NCBI GenBank assembly: GCA_009746045.1
Contig: RPFO01000670.1
Coordinates: 1,137,954-1,201,953 of the forward strand
Origin: Mesostigma viride
Taxonomy: Eukaryota > Streptophyta > Mesostigmatophyceae > Mesostigmatales > Mesostigmataceae
Length of the DNA stretch: 64,000 nucleotides
Direction: 5' to 3'
Position numbers and translations under genes: made by a program. Shown here in pieces: positions 12,035-22,706 of the stretch. The first letter of the stretch is position 1. Each line of letters starts with the position of its first letter. Below the pieces are notes generated by a model. That model searched no databases. It was not told the origin of the DNA and was given only the letters and a program-made list of their open reading frames with translations.

Positions 12035-12229
12035 TATCAAGTAACGTGCGTGTTTGCAACTTGCCCGTTGGAACTCTACGGCGGAGCCAATTATCGGAAG
12101 AACCTCCTCCTTATGCTTGCAAATTCATGACAAATTCGGTGGATGGATGTATGGATGGATTGACGGATTTTTATCCCCTATTCCCATGTTTTCTCACGTG
12201 TACGGCCTTATAAGCTTCGCCAATTCTGG
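12035..12229 (+). mobile_element. GGAT-type TIR element (MITE), right end missing
   Basis: Member of a dispersed family seen again at 29514, 16991 and 58541. It starts TATCAAGTAACGTGCG, holds the left TIR (GGCGGAGCCAATTATCGGAA), then an internal GGAT microsatellite of only about four units with a GTAT variant, then TTTTCTCACGTGTACGGCC. The right TIR is absent; the copy stops at AATTCTGG, right next to an ORF1 element. Confidence 0.8.
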
Positions 12230-12235
12230 AACGAG

Positions 12236-13775
12236 AAATCCGGCCACGAGGTAGCCATGGCTGTCGGAGCTCATAACTTTCACGTTTGAGCACCGAATTT
12301 AGCCGTGAATATCACTATCGCTTCGTCTTTCTAAGACGCACATGCTGATATAATTTTCCGAATCTAAAACGCAATATATGGCGAACAAACGCGCCCCGAC
12401 GCAACGCAGCCTGGCGGCCGCGCTCGGCAATGACAATACGTCTGCAGCTCCGGCTGCAGCTTCGCCATCAGGTCCGGCAGGCGGCGATGACACTAGTCGT
12501 GCACTGGTGGTCGTCCCGCAACCCCCCGGGCTTAACGCCTCGCCATCTGCATCGCCTGACCCCAAGCGCACCCGCCCAGCCGACGACACAGGAGGGTCTT
12601 CACGCCCCCAATACACAGAACCGAGCTTTCGTCCCCGGCCTTTCAAGGTCGCAGATATTACGACTGGGCCACCATTTCTCCGACCGATGCTATGCGCTGC
12701 ATCTTCCTCGGGGATTACGCTTCGCTTAACGACCTGTGCCTCCATCTCTACTCCATCAATCGCCTCCTCGCCCCGGACGGCAGCCGCTGGGCCAACATCT
12801 ACGGGCTGATCGGCAGCTTCCGCCCCCATCTCCAGCACGCCACCCTCAACTCCCTTCTCCAGCGCTCTGACGCCGAGATCTGGGCTTCACCCCTTTCCGT
12901 CCCCACCCTCCGCTCCATCCTCACGGAAGCCTTTCAGCAGCACGTGACCCCCCTTGCTGCCGACATAGCAGCAATCGGCGGCACGCTGACTGCTGAACTT
13001 CCTCACATTCCCACCGCCGCCGCCTCCACCTCCACTGCCATTTCCGCCTCCACTGCCGACATCAAAGCCCAGCTCCTCGACCTCGACCAACGCCTTCAAG
13101 CCACCACCAACGCCCTTGAGAGCTTGCATGACACCGCCGGCCTCACCGCCCAGGCGGTGAAGGACATCGCCGCCCAGCCGGCGCCTGCTGGCTCGGCCGG
13201 CGATGCTCCCTCCACCTGGGCGGACTTGCTTAAGCAGCACACCACCTCCACCACCTCCACCATCTCGGCACAACTCAAGCAACAAGCCCTCGACCTTCGC
13301 GAGGAAGCCGACATCGTCCGGCGCAGCCACAATGTCATCGTCAAGCACTTCGACCAGCCGGCAGGTGAGACCTCCACGAGCCTTCTTGAGGCATTTAAGC
13401 GCGCCATTCTTGCCCCCATGTTACTCACTGGTGAGCTGGACATGTCGGCTGTCCGCCTCCCCCGCGCGCGGGGAAGGCTGGCCCGGCACCCGTGCTCCTC
13501 ACCTTTAAGTACATGGCGGACAAGCTGGCGTTCCTTAAATGCCGCAAGAAGCTCTCGGAGACTCGCTTCACGCTGGACGACGACTTGACCCTGGCCCAGC
13601 AACAGCGGCGACGCGAGCTATGGCCGACCTACCTTCAGCTCCGGCAGAGCGCAAGGGGGAAGCCGGTATACTGGAGGGGGGCGGTCATCCACGTTGACCA
13701 CAAGCCCTGGCAGCCCCCTCCTGCCACCTCAGACTAGGAATATATATACCAGTAGTGTAGATTAGTAAGGCTTAG
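12236..13775 (+). mobile_element. ORF1-only LINE-like element, copy 1
   Basis: The 5' end carries the family signature CACGAGGTAGCCATGG and the AACTTTCACGTTTG segment; the 3' end after the ORF1 stop shares AGTAGTGTAGA with the copy at 17840-19440. No reverse transcriptase or endonuclease reading follows. The structure parallels half-LINE elements that keep only ORF1. The 3' boundary is approximate. Confidence 0.65.
12378..13737 (+). pseudogene. L1-type ORF1 protein, frameshifted
   Basis: ORF1 proteins of L1-type LINEs are trimeric RNA-binding chaperones that coat the element RNA. The start ATG opens MANKRAPTQRSLAAAL. The reading moves into a second frame near 12690 and a third near 13490. 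The middle is a long Ala/Leu/Gln-rich helical stretch compatible with a coiled coil (KAQLLDLDQRLQATTNALE). The last part (FTLDDDLTLAQQQRRRELWP, then PVYWRGAVIHV) resembles the ORF1 C-terminal domain of the Transposase_22 type. Two indels are needed to join the frames, so this copy cannot make the full protein unless the indels are sequence errors. Confidence 0.7.
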
Positions 13776-16689
13776 CCTAGCATGTGGCCCCCGCGCATGT
13801 GCGCCCATAATGGCCCCCATGGATGATTGTCGCGTTTGCGTGCCATATCATCCTGGACTGGTCATTACCGCTACTTGGAATGCATCCACTATCAGCAGTA
13901 ATCATGTGTGAGATATGCCACCTCCCCCCCCACTATTTAGCTCACAACAACGTGAGAGCAAAAAGTGAAAGAAAGGCAGCTCACACAAAAGAAGGAAGCC
14001 CAAAGAGGGCGTCATTCCAGGCAGCAGCAAAAAAAAGAAAAAAAAATCCAGCTGCTCAAAGATGCTTTTCCAGGATCAGCAACAACCTTAACATGCATGC
14101 TTTTAAAGGCTTAGCAATAACCCCTGACATGCATGCTTTTAAAGGCTTAGCAATAACCCCTTCAATGGCTTTTTACAGGGAAAAGCCTAACCTCTTCAGA
14201 TGCTTTTGATCAAAGGCTAAGCAATAACCTCTTTCCACCACTAGGCCGGTAGGCCTGACTCCTAACAAGGTTGTTCGTTCAGTTAAATAATGTGGAAATG
14301 ATAGGTGTGGTCCTTGACGGCACCACCACCTTCATGACAGGCAGCGCAGCCAGCCGATATTTATATTATGAAGGTTGCAATAATGCTTTATGATGAAAGC
14401 AATGCCCAAACCATTCATTCCATAACATTTGACAAATTACAATGAATGCCGAGTTGTGCTGCCGCAACTGTAAGAGTAACTACATATCCTTGAGACCCAT
14501 CGAAATCACCACAGACCGACCATGACGCCACTGTGGCGCAACAGTGTTTACTTACGTCATAATCTATATCAACTGTGTGACTCTGCGCTCATGTCCCAGT
14601 TACTGGCACACTGGCCAACGACGAACCGGCCCTTTCCCGGGACTGTTCCCGGGTCAGCAGAACGTTTCTCGTCCACAATGCCAACAACATCCCAACCGGA
14701 TCAAACCATTGTCAATCTTATCAACCATCGTCATGGCAACGACATGCAACCACTCACGGGGGCTGCTCCGGGCTGTTCGAGAAGTTTAACCCCATGAAGA
14801 CAACAAACTAGTTGTGAGGGAGAGAAACGAGCGAACAACGACCACCATGGCCGCTGCGCTGCTCCTAAATACCTCCAAAAATCCCGGCATCCATGCGCTG
14901 TCGCATTTGCCAGCAAGCCGCCTGACGTGCAGTTAGACTGCCAGCAAAATGCAGAGCAAGTCTGTTCGACAACCACGTGCGAGCCAGCACACCGCACACT
15001 ACGATCTGCATATCTAGCTTTGTCAGATGGACTGAACATCATTCCGTCTGGACAATACAAAAGATTCATAACTGCCAAATGTCACGCACCGGAATATTGC
15101 GCAAGCCACCAAGGCTTTGCGCCCCAAAGTCTTGCGCCTGAACCTAAGTCAGGTCACCTAAGACTGTCACTCTAGAAATTCAGGCCTTTCCGGCGCGGCG
15201 CTCCACACCGGCCCAAGGAACAAAGCCTGCGGCCTACTGAATCGGAACCAACCAAACGTCGGTAACGATTCCGATTACGGCAACCGCGTAACTTCTTGAG
15301 TGCACGGACGTAAATGATCACGGACGTGACAGCTGTCGCGTTTGCGTGCCATTATATCCTAGCCTATCACTTGGAAGGCATATCCATAGCAATAGAGTAC
15401 TCTTGTGTGTGATCCACTATATTTCAGTTACGGAAGATGATATGTGGGCTCTGCCCCACTGGCAGCCACCCGTTGCAAGAGCAGTTCCTACCGACCTTTA
15501 TGACATAACGCTTAACAAGATTTGGTTATTCACAAATAAAATTGAGAATACATTTTAGCCAAAACCAATGTTCATCAACAAGAAAGACTGGCTTATTCCA
15601 GCCCCTGGCCTGCCTAGCTTCGAGCAAACAAGTCCGGCATGTCCAATACCGTGAACATCCGCTACCCGCTCTCCTTTATACGGAAGTTGGCCTTGTCCGG
15701 ATGTATGCCAACACCCAGCCAACCGCTCTCATCCTAAGCTACCGACAGTGCCCAGGCGAATCTACCATACTGGTAGTCCCTGCGACGACTGTCCTCGAGA
15801 CAAATCCAAAAAGGCTTAACTTGTATGCCTATCTCGCCTCGACCCATGAAAACAATCTCGCAACCATCACGGAGGTTGCGGCCGGATTGTTCTACTAGTT
15901 AATCACATGAAGACAACTGCGTCGTTGTGAAGTGAAAACTGAACGAACAACGACCACAATGGCCGACTGTTCATCCTTTTAACCTGCGCAAGCTAACCTT
16001 TCCAACGTGACATCAGCCAGTGACGACCAAAATACGCTGAACAAGGTGCCGCAAATCTAGCATGCGCTTTTTACCGTTAGATCAGGTGCTTGCCTGACAC
16101 AAACCAAATCTCATGAACAAATCTGTCCAAGCACAAGCTAAACAACTTGTAGATATTTTGCAACACTAAAAAGCGCTGCCGCAATCAGAAATTAACCAGG
16201 CTAAATTGCCGGCCATCTCAGGCACCGCTGCTCAAAGCGTGCTGACCGTTCGCGACGTTTCACGTGTAGCCCTGGTCGTTCTCCACAAAGTCTGGTGTCC
16301 CTCGTTGTAGTCCTGGCAGAGCACGTGATCACTGGCCCGGCAGCCAGCCCAACATGCCTGGCCTGCCTTAGTGGCGCGCGCCAGCGCCTGGACTGCCCTG
16401 GTGACGACCGGTAGCCCAAATCCCCCCTTAGCCCACTGCCGCAAATGCGAACGCACTCGCACTTGGACGAATTCAAAAGTTCCGTCAGCAAATTCAGCGG
16501 ACTTGGCGCGTGAGTACAATTGAGATCCGCGGCGTCAGTACCGGGCCGCGGTATAGCAACCCGCACAAGGCTGCGGACGTCAGAATTACGCTAAAATCTG
16601 AATTGCGGACGTGATAGATCACGGACGCGACATGATGCCTTCAACATTTAGCCATGCTTTGTCTATAATGGGACCCCCATGGATGTTGC
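13776..16689. other. Repeat-rich DNA without recognised genes
   Basis: Two diverged copies of an unnamed dispersed repeat occur here: GTCGCGTTTGCGTGCCAT at about 13828 and 15337, and the CATGAAGACAAC...CAACGACCAC block near 14792-14850 and 15906-15958. Short open frames, including 16201-16566 (minus), match nothing I know. Confidence 0.5.
14091..14162. repeat. Tandem repeat, 36-bp unit, two copies
   Basis: The unit starting ACATGCATGCTTTTAAAGGC occurs at 14091-14126 and 14127-14162, with a decayed third copy to about 14230. Confidence 0.85.
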
Positions 16690-16990
16690 ATTAAGAATTT
16701 AGCCATGCTATGCCATGCAGAGAGATGCTCTCTGTCGAGAAGCCATGCCCTATACCTCTTGTATAGCCATGATGATCTTCCCCCACATGACATACTCCCC
16801 GGCCTTAGCTGGGCATAGTGTGAAGATCATGAGGGTGCCGGTGCCCTTGAGGCACCTAGAGCAAGTGCTGCTTACATTCCACTCTTGCAGGAAGTAGCCT
16901 AGAATGTATTAAAAGCCATATGCCCCTTCTCAGGGATATGTGCTACATTGACTCCCAACGGAGTGATGTTGATAATTAATGTTGTTAATT
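16690..16990 (+). repeat. Dispersed repeat, copy 1
   Basis: Contains ATGATGATCTTCCCCCACAT, TTAGCTGGGCATAG, GAATGTATTAAAAGCCATAT and ACTCCCAACGGAGT; the same string of blocks occurs in the same orientation at 57765-57990. In both places an ORF1 element follows. It could be a 3' UTR of a LINE or a separate SINE-like family. Its end forms a 25-bp inverted pair with 17091-17115 (GTGCTACAT...CCCAACGGAGT). Confidence 0.65.
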
Positions 16991-17043
16991 AATTCTGGCG
17001 AACCCCTAACGGTTCTTCCGAAAATTGGCTCCGCCAGATCATT
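16991..17043 (+). mobile_element. GGAT-type TIR element, right-end fragment
   Basis: AATTCTGGCGAACC followed by GGTTCTTCCGAAAATTGGCT and CCGCC reproduces the right TIR of the copy at 29514-29787. The rest of the element is absent. Confidence 0.8.
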
Positions 17044-17461
17044 ACACGAAAGTTACAAATATCGCCTGCATCATTAATTAAATTAACATGACTCCGTTGG
17101 GATATCATGTAGCACGTATTCCGTTGCGTGATGGATGGGCCGGAGAGCGAAGCCGCGAAACCTACATGCATAAGCTTTCTCTAAGCTAGTCTAGAAAATC
17201 CTAACTACTCTACTCAGCAAAGCGCCCCTTCCTCCTGGGGGGGGGGGGCTTGCCCACAGGGGCGCTGGCATGTGGGCCTGAACAATGGTCTGCCACCTCT
17301 TCTTGTTCTGCATAGCAGTCCAAGCAAGAGAGAGGGAGGAAATGCGGTGTTCAAACTTGGCTGGGACCACGAGGTCGGCCAACAACTGCTGCGTATTAAT
17401 TAATTAATTGGACTCGTGCGCCCGTTAATTAATTAATTAATTAGACTCGTGCTCCCGTTGG

Positions 17462-17815
17462 GGAGTCACGGAGCATTAACCCCGATGGTTGGATGGGTTT
17501 GTGCAAACAGTCCTACCGGTCTAATCTATCTACAGTGCCAGCTACCTACGACATCTACTACTAACATCATTCTAACTACAACATCTATCTAGACAGCCTC
17601 ACGCTGCCCTAGGGGAGCTGTCTGGCGTGCCTCCCGCGGGTTCTGGCGTGCGCCCGTTGGCGGGGGAGTCACGGAGCATTAACCCCGATGGATGGATGGG
17701 TGGGTGCAAACAGTCCTACCGGTCTAATCTATCTACATCAGCTACCTACCACATCGATCTAATCAACATCACGAGCTACAGCATCTATCTAAACAACCCT
17801 AGGGAAGCTGTAATC
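17462..17815 (+). repeat. Two tandem ~203-bp units upstream of ORF1 element copy 2
   Basis: Each unit begins GGAGTCACGGAGCATTAACC and continues with CAGTCCTACCGGTCTAATCT and a CTAGGG(G/A)AGCTGT block. Starts are at 17462 and 17665. The position directly before an ORF1 element recalls tandem 5' UTR promoter monomers of L1 elements. Confidence 0.8.
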
Positions 17816-17839
17816 TGAAGTACATGGCAAGATGTGGTC

Positions 17840-19440
17840 GCCCCGAGCCACGAGCCACGAGCCACGAGGTAGCCATGGCTGACGGCGGAGCTCATAACTT
17901 TCACGTTTGAGCGCCGCATTTAGCCGTGAATATCACAATCGATGCGTCTTCCTACGACGCACATGCTGATCAATATAATTTTCCGAAGCTATTACGCAAT
18001 ATACGATGAGAAAACGCCTCTCGACCCAACGCAGCCTGGCGGCTGCGCTCCGACGGCCATGAAAATACGTCTGCAGCCTCGGCTGCAGCTTCGCCCACCG
18101 GTCGGCCCAGACGGCAACGGTGACACTAGTCGTGCACTGGTGCTCGCCCAGCCCCCCGGGCTTGCCTCGCCATCTGCATCGCCTGAACCTACTAAGCGCA
18201 GTCGCTCTGCTGAGCCGCCCTGGGAAGAGATCACCTTTGGCATCAACGCCTCTAGCTTCTGGAAACGCAGCCCAGGAGCCTTCATGGACGACGTGTTTTT
18301 CGGCTCGCACGCCTCGCTTCTAGCCCTGTGCGTGCACCTCACGTCCCACAACCGCGGCCGCTGGCGATGGCCAGCTTGCCGACCCCGCCGAGGCTCTCCC
18401 AATTGTTCACCGCATGAGTCGCCCCAAGCTCCAACGCTACGCCCTCTGCTCCCTCCTTGGCCGTTCCGAAACTGCAATCTGGGCTTCGCCACCGCCCCCC
18501 CCACCTTCCCCACCGAAGCCACCATCCGCACCCTCCTTAAGTAAGGAAGCTTTCGAGCAACACGTGACCCCCCTTGCCACAGATGTGGCGGCAATGGGAG
18601 GCACGCTGGCTGCTGAGCTCCCCACCATCCCCACCGCCACCGCCACCCTCCTCGCCTCCGTCCCCCCCCCCCCCTCCGCCTCCACCGACTCCATCACCGC
18701 CCAGCTCCACGACATCGACCAGCGCCTCAAGGATAATGCAATCGCTATCGAGGTCCTGCAGAACACCGCAGGCCTCACCGCCCAGGCGGTGAAGGACATT
18801 GCCGCCAAGCCAGCCCCTGCTGGCCTGGCCGGCGATGCTCCTCCCATCACGACCTGGGCGGACTGTCATGCTTAAGCAACATACCACCTCCACCACCTCC
18901 GCCGTCGCAGCCCAGCTCCAGCGGCAGACGCTTGACCTCCGCGAGGAGGCCGAGCTCGCCAAGCGCAGCCTCAACGCCATACTCAAGAACTTCGACATGG
19001 AAGAAGGTGAGAATTCTGAGAAGCTTGCACGTGCGTTTGAGAGCAAAATCCTTGCACGCATGGGCCTTCTTGGTGAGATTAAGCTGACCGCCCACCGCCT
19101 CCCCCACGCGCGGGGTAAGGCAGGGGCGCCTCCGCTTCTTCTCATCTTTGAGAGCCCCGCGGACAAGATTTCGTTTCTCAGACGCCGCAAGCGGCTCGAG
19201 AAGACTCACTTCACCGTGGACGACGACTTGACCCTGGCGCAGCAACAACGGCGACGGGAGCTATGGCCGACCTACCTCCAGCTCCGGCAGACCAAGGCGG
19301 GCCAGCCGGTGTACTGGAAGGCCCGGGCGGCCATCTACGTCGGCCACAAGCCCTGGCACGCGACCCCCTCGACCACCGCGGCCCCAGCGACCCCAGCAGC
19401 CCCAGCCTAGGGGAATACAGCAGCAGTAGTGTAGAATAGT
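17840..19440 (+). mobile_element. ORF1-only LINE-like element, copy 2
   Basis: Same 5' signature (CACGAGGTAGCCATGG, AACTTTCACGTTTG) and same 3' block after the stop codon as copy 1, again with no RT or endonuclease. If the tandem units are its 5' UTR the element begins at 17462. The 3' end is approximate. Confidence 0.65.
18006..19410 (+). pseudogene. L1-type ORF1 protein, frameshifted
   Basis: The start ATG follows ACGCAATATACG, as in copy 1. Frames must be joined near 18060, 18360, 18540 and 18870. From 18860 onward the frame is clean and gives a helical segment (QRQTLDLREEAELAKRSLNA) and the C-terminal domain (FTVDDDLTLAQQQRRRELWP, then PVYWKARAAIYV), the most conserved part between the two copies. 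Pro-rich runs in the middle come from a CCN-rich tract. RNA-binding role inferred from the L1 ORF1 resemblance. Confidence 0.7.
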
Positions 19441-19705
19441 TAGACAGTGGCCTTGTACATGACCGCCTACTACAGGCACTATACCAGCTGAGTCCTAGCA
19501 TTTTTAGTCATGTACATGTGTGCCTATGATGAGCCACCCTCCAGATGATGCCTAGCTTTATTGTATTATGCAGTGCCCATGCAGGGAGTCACTCTCTGCT
19601 GAGAAGCCATGCCCTAGCTCTTGTATTCTGATCAGGCACTCCGCAAAGGTGAAAACCATTTGCGTTCAGTGCCGGGCCGCAGAAAACGCGGAAAAACGCA
19701 ATCTG
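19441..19705. other. No gene recognised
   Basis: Contains a CCCATGCAGGGAGTCACTCTC block similar to 16712-16735. Otherwise unremarkable. Confidence 0.4.
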
Positions 19706-20070
19706 CAATTCACTAGGAACTCGCTACTGAGAAAACTGAGATTTCCTGAGATTTCCTGAGAAAAAAACTGAGATTTCCTGAGATTTCCTGAGATGTCCTG
19801 AGATTTCCTGAGATTTCCTGAGATTTTCCTGAGATTTCCTGAGATTTCCTGAGAAAGTGACCTGAGATTTCCTGAGATTGGCCTGAGAAAATTGGCTTTT
19901 TCTCAGGAAATCTCAGGAAATCTCAGGGCTAAGTGGAAACTGAGATTTTACGTGGACACTGAGATTTTTTTTTCTCAGGCTGAAAATCTCAGGGCATTTT
20001 CTCAGGCGCTGAAAATCTCAGGGCATTTTCTCAGGCGCTTAAAATCTCAGGGCATTTTCTCAGGCATGCC
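19706..20070 (+). repeat. CTGAGA fold-back repeat, copy 1
   Basis: The end AATTCACTAGGAACTC is followed by about a dozen direct copies of the 10-mer TTTCCTGAGA (19735-19880), then the reverse complement TCTCAGGAAA and spaced TCTCAGGGCATTT units. The two halves can pair into a long hairpin. The same end and motif occur inverted at 57200-57562, showing a mobile or dispersed family. Open frames inside are artefacts. Confidence 0.8.
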
Positions 20071-20549
20071 ATTGCCAGAATTAAATGTGTATTCTAACAA
20101 GCAGAACACCATCATGCAATAAATCCAGCAATTCATTAATGAATTAAATACGTTATTAGCACATCTTGTGGTATTAGGCGTGGCATTCATGGCATCACGC
20201 TGTTTGATAGTAATGAACTTATGTTTCATTGTGGCATTCTGTGACTCATCATTTCAATATACCATCAAAATATAAAACATCGACTCAAAACTGCTCTCAT
20301 CCTATTTCTGGATTGCTAGCTGATGGCTCATGGCCATATAACAGCTGGCATGCCAGAGCCCAGCAACGGTGGTTTCACTCAATATTGATGTGTACGTCTT
20401 CTCGTCGAGCTTGTATGCTCCACGATCTGCATCAAGTCATCCCCCAAAGAAAGAAAGCATACAGAAAGCAAGGAGTTAAATTTACAAACATGATAATAAT
20501 GCCATATGCAACATGATATTCCAAGAATGATATAGAAGGCGGGCATGCT
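20071..20549. other. No gene recognised
   Basis: A/T-rich, short open frames only. Confidence 0.5.
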
Positions 20550-20974
20550 GCCATGCATTGCGTGACTGCGTGCAGGCGTGCAGCTAGGTGTGCGTGCGTG
20601 GGCGAGTGCGTGCAGTTGTGCATGAGTGCGTTTGTGCAGGCGTGCCTTCGCGGGTGGGTTGATGGCTGTGTGCAGGCGTGCGTGCGTGAGTGGGTGCGTG
20701 AGAGTGTGCAGCTATTATGTGTGCGTGTGCGTGCACTTGTGCATGTGCGCGTTTGTGCAGGCGTGCCTTGGTGGGTGGGTTGATGGCTGCGTGCATGCGT
20801 GCGTGCGAGGGTAGGTGCGTTGGAGTGTGCAGCTAGGTGTGCGTGCGTGCAGTCGGTGGGCGTGGTGAAGTCTCCGGGGTGTCGCTGTGGACATGGGTGG
20901 GGCACTGGACTCGTGGGTGATACCGTTGTGGGAGGTGAATTGGGTGGGTACTCGTGGTCAGGACTGGGTATTGT

Positions 20975-21034
<60 letters not shown>

Positions 21035-21649
21035 GGACTATTGGGGGGACCCCCCCCCTTTGGCGGGGGTCATGGGGGACATTGTTATGGGTTGATTATG
21101 TAGTAGTTGTGAGTCGCAGTTGTAGGTAGCTCGTGCGTAGGTCACAGGTTCGTGTGAGGGTTGGGGATGCTTGGGTTGCGTGGGTGGCTCGGGTATGGTA
21201 CGTAGGCGGGCTTGCCGGTGGTCGGTGCAGCAGTGTCAGTTATGGTTGAGTGGACAGCTGATTGGTTGCCCCGGAGGCCGGAGTGGATGGTTATGCTTCA
21301 CGTGGATGGTGGGGTGGAGTCATCGTATGTTGGGGCAGCGGGGGGCGGGGTGGGCGGGGTGCAGTGGTGTAGGGGAACCTCGTTGTGGGGCGGTAGGTTT
21401 GTTTAGTAGGTGGTTTGTTATGTTGGTGTGGAAGGTGGTGTATGTAATACGGAAGGGTGGTAGTCAGATAGGTTGGTTTGGGGGGACTCAAGGTGGATGG
21501 TCGGGTGGGTCATCGGATGGTTTGGGGGAGGAGGGCGGTGTTACGGTGTTGTGGGGGACCTCAGCGTGGGGGCGAGAGTAGTCCGTAGTCAGGTGGGGAT
21601 GGATAACGGCATGTGGATGTCTGTGACGTATATTTGTGGGTGGGGCGGG
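20550..21649 (+). repeat. G/T-skewed minisatellite region with a (TG)n tract
   Basis: The plus strand is strongly G and T rich over 1.1 kb. From about 20576 to 20850 a degenerate unit of about 125 bases recurs (GTGCAGGCGTGCCTT, GGGTGGGTTGATGGCTG). A pure TG dinucleotide tract lies at 20978-21033. Long open frames on both strands reflect the bias. The copia-A element is inserted at its right edge and similar composition resumes at 28450. Confidence 0.75.
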
Positions 21650-22232
21650 TGTTAAAATCGAGTTCGAATTTTATTAAATGATAATTTTACGGTAATCAGG
21701 TTACAAACTCAGAGCCAAGCCCCCAGCTTAATTTACCAGCGCAACCATAGCCATTGCCAGCATAGCAGCAACAACCGTTGGACCGCCGCAACACAATGCT
21801 GGCTTTTGGATCATCATCGTCTGTCAGGCGGCTAGGCTAGCCTGCAGCGCTAGGCACCGACGCAAGCCTGGGAACGCATCTCCGTTACACATCTCCGTTA
21901 CAACACACCAGCCGAGTACCGACCAATCGACACACACCAGTATCTCGCCACTTGTCACGCCAGCCGGCAGTACCCAGAATCCTAGTCCGCACCTCAGTAC
22001 CGGACCAGTGCCGCACAGCCAAAGTCTAGGGCGTAACTCACGAGGCATAACGCACACAGCGTAACTTAAATCGTTGTGGATCACACAAGCCAAAATTCAG
22101 CCGAACCTCAAAACGGCTAAGTCCCAATGCGCCGAATTAACCCGAACGCCTCGAACCACAAAATGGCTAAGTACCGGCACACAATCATTAATTATTTCCA
22201 TGTGACTGCGAGCTGAAACCTATAATATAACA
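21650..22232 (-). mobile_element. copia-A 3' LTR
   Basis: In element sense it begins TGTTATATTATAGG and ends CGATTTTAACA. It is preceded by the purine-rich GGGAAAAAGCGG at about 22239-22250, the likely polypurine tract. Confidence 0.9.
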
Positions 22233-22706
22233 CCAGCCGCTTTTTCCCGAGCAGTCACACATCCCACCAATCATTATCTCACTCAGCTCGAGAGTAACCG
22301 ACAGACACCTCACCAGGAAGCACTAACACAGGACGCTATGTACTAGGGGAGTCCGCACCCCTCACTTGGCGCCCATTCACGCCCTGGTAGTACAACCAGC
22401 ATCTGTCAGTAAGTCAAGTAAGCAAGCGAGAATACAAGACTGATCAAAAGACCACCCTCGGCTCCAACACCAACCACACCCTGAACCCACGGACTTTCAC
22501 ACATCACCAACCACAGTCCCCGCCTCCGATCAGGTCCTCAACCCAGGACCATCCCATCAGGTACATCCCCACCAAGATAGAGTTATCCAACCGTACTGGG
22601 TCATCCTGAGATGGGCTCGATCCAGGGGTCATTCCCAGCCCACATGTAATGCGTCCCAACGCCTGCCAGCCTGAAATTCTCATGCCACATGGTCCATTGC
22701 CCAGAT
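22233..22706 (-). other. copia-A 3' untranslated region
   Basis: 474 bases between the pol stop and the 3' LTR; no coding sequence seen. Confidence 0.7.

Noticed and set aside
14091-14162. Possible CRISPR-like direct repeats
   Set aside because: Only two adjacent 36-bp units without spacers, in a eukaryotic context.
20799-21095. Cys-Val repeat protein
   Set aside because: Encoded by the TG dinucleotide tract.
21824-22093. Identical 89-residue open frames at 21824 and 28041
   Set aside because: They lie inside the two LTRs of copia-A and merely reflect LTR duplication.
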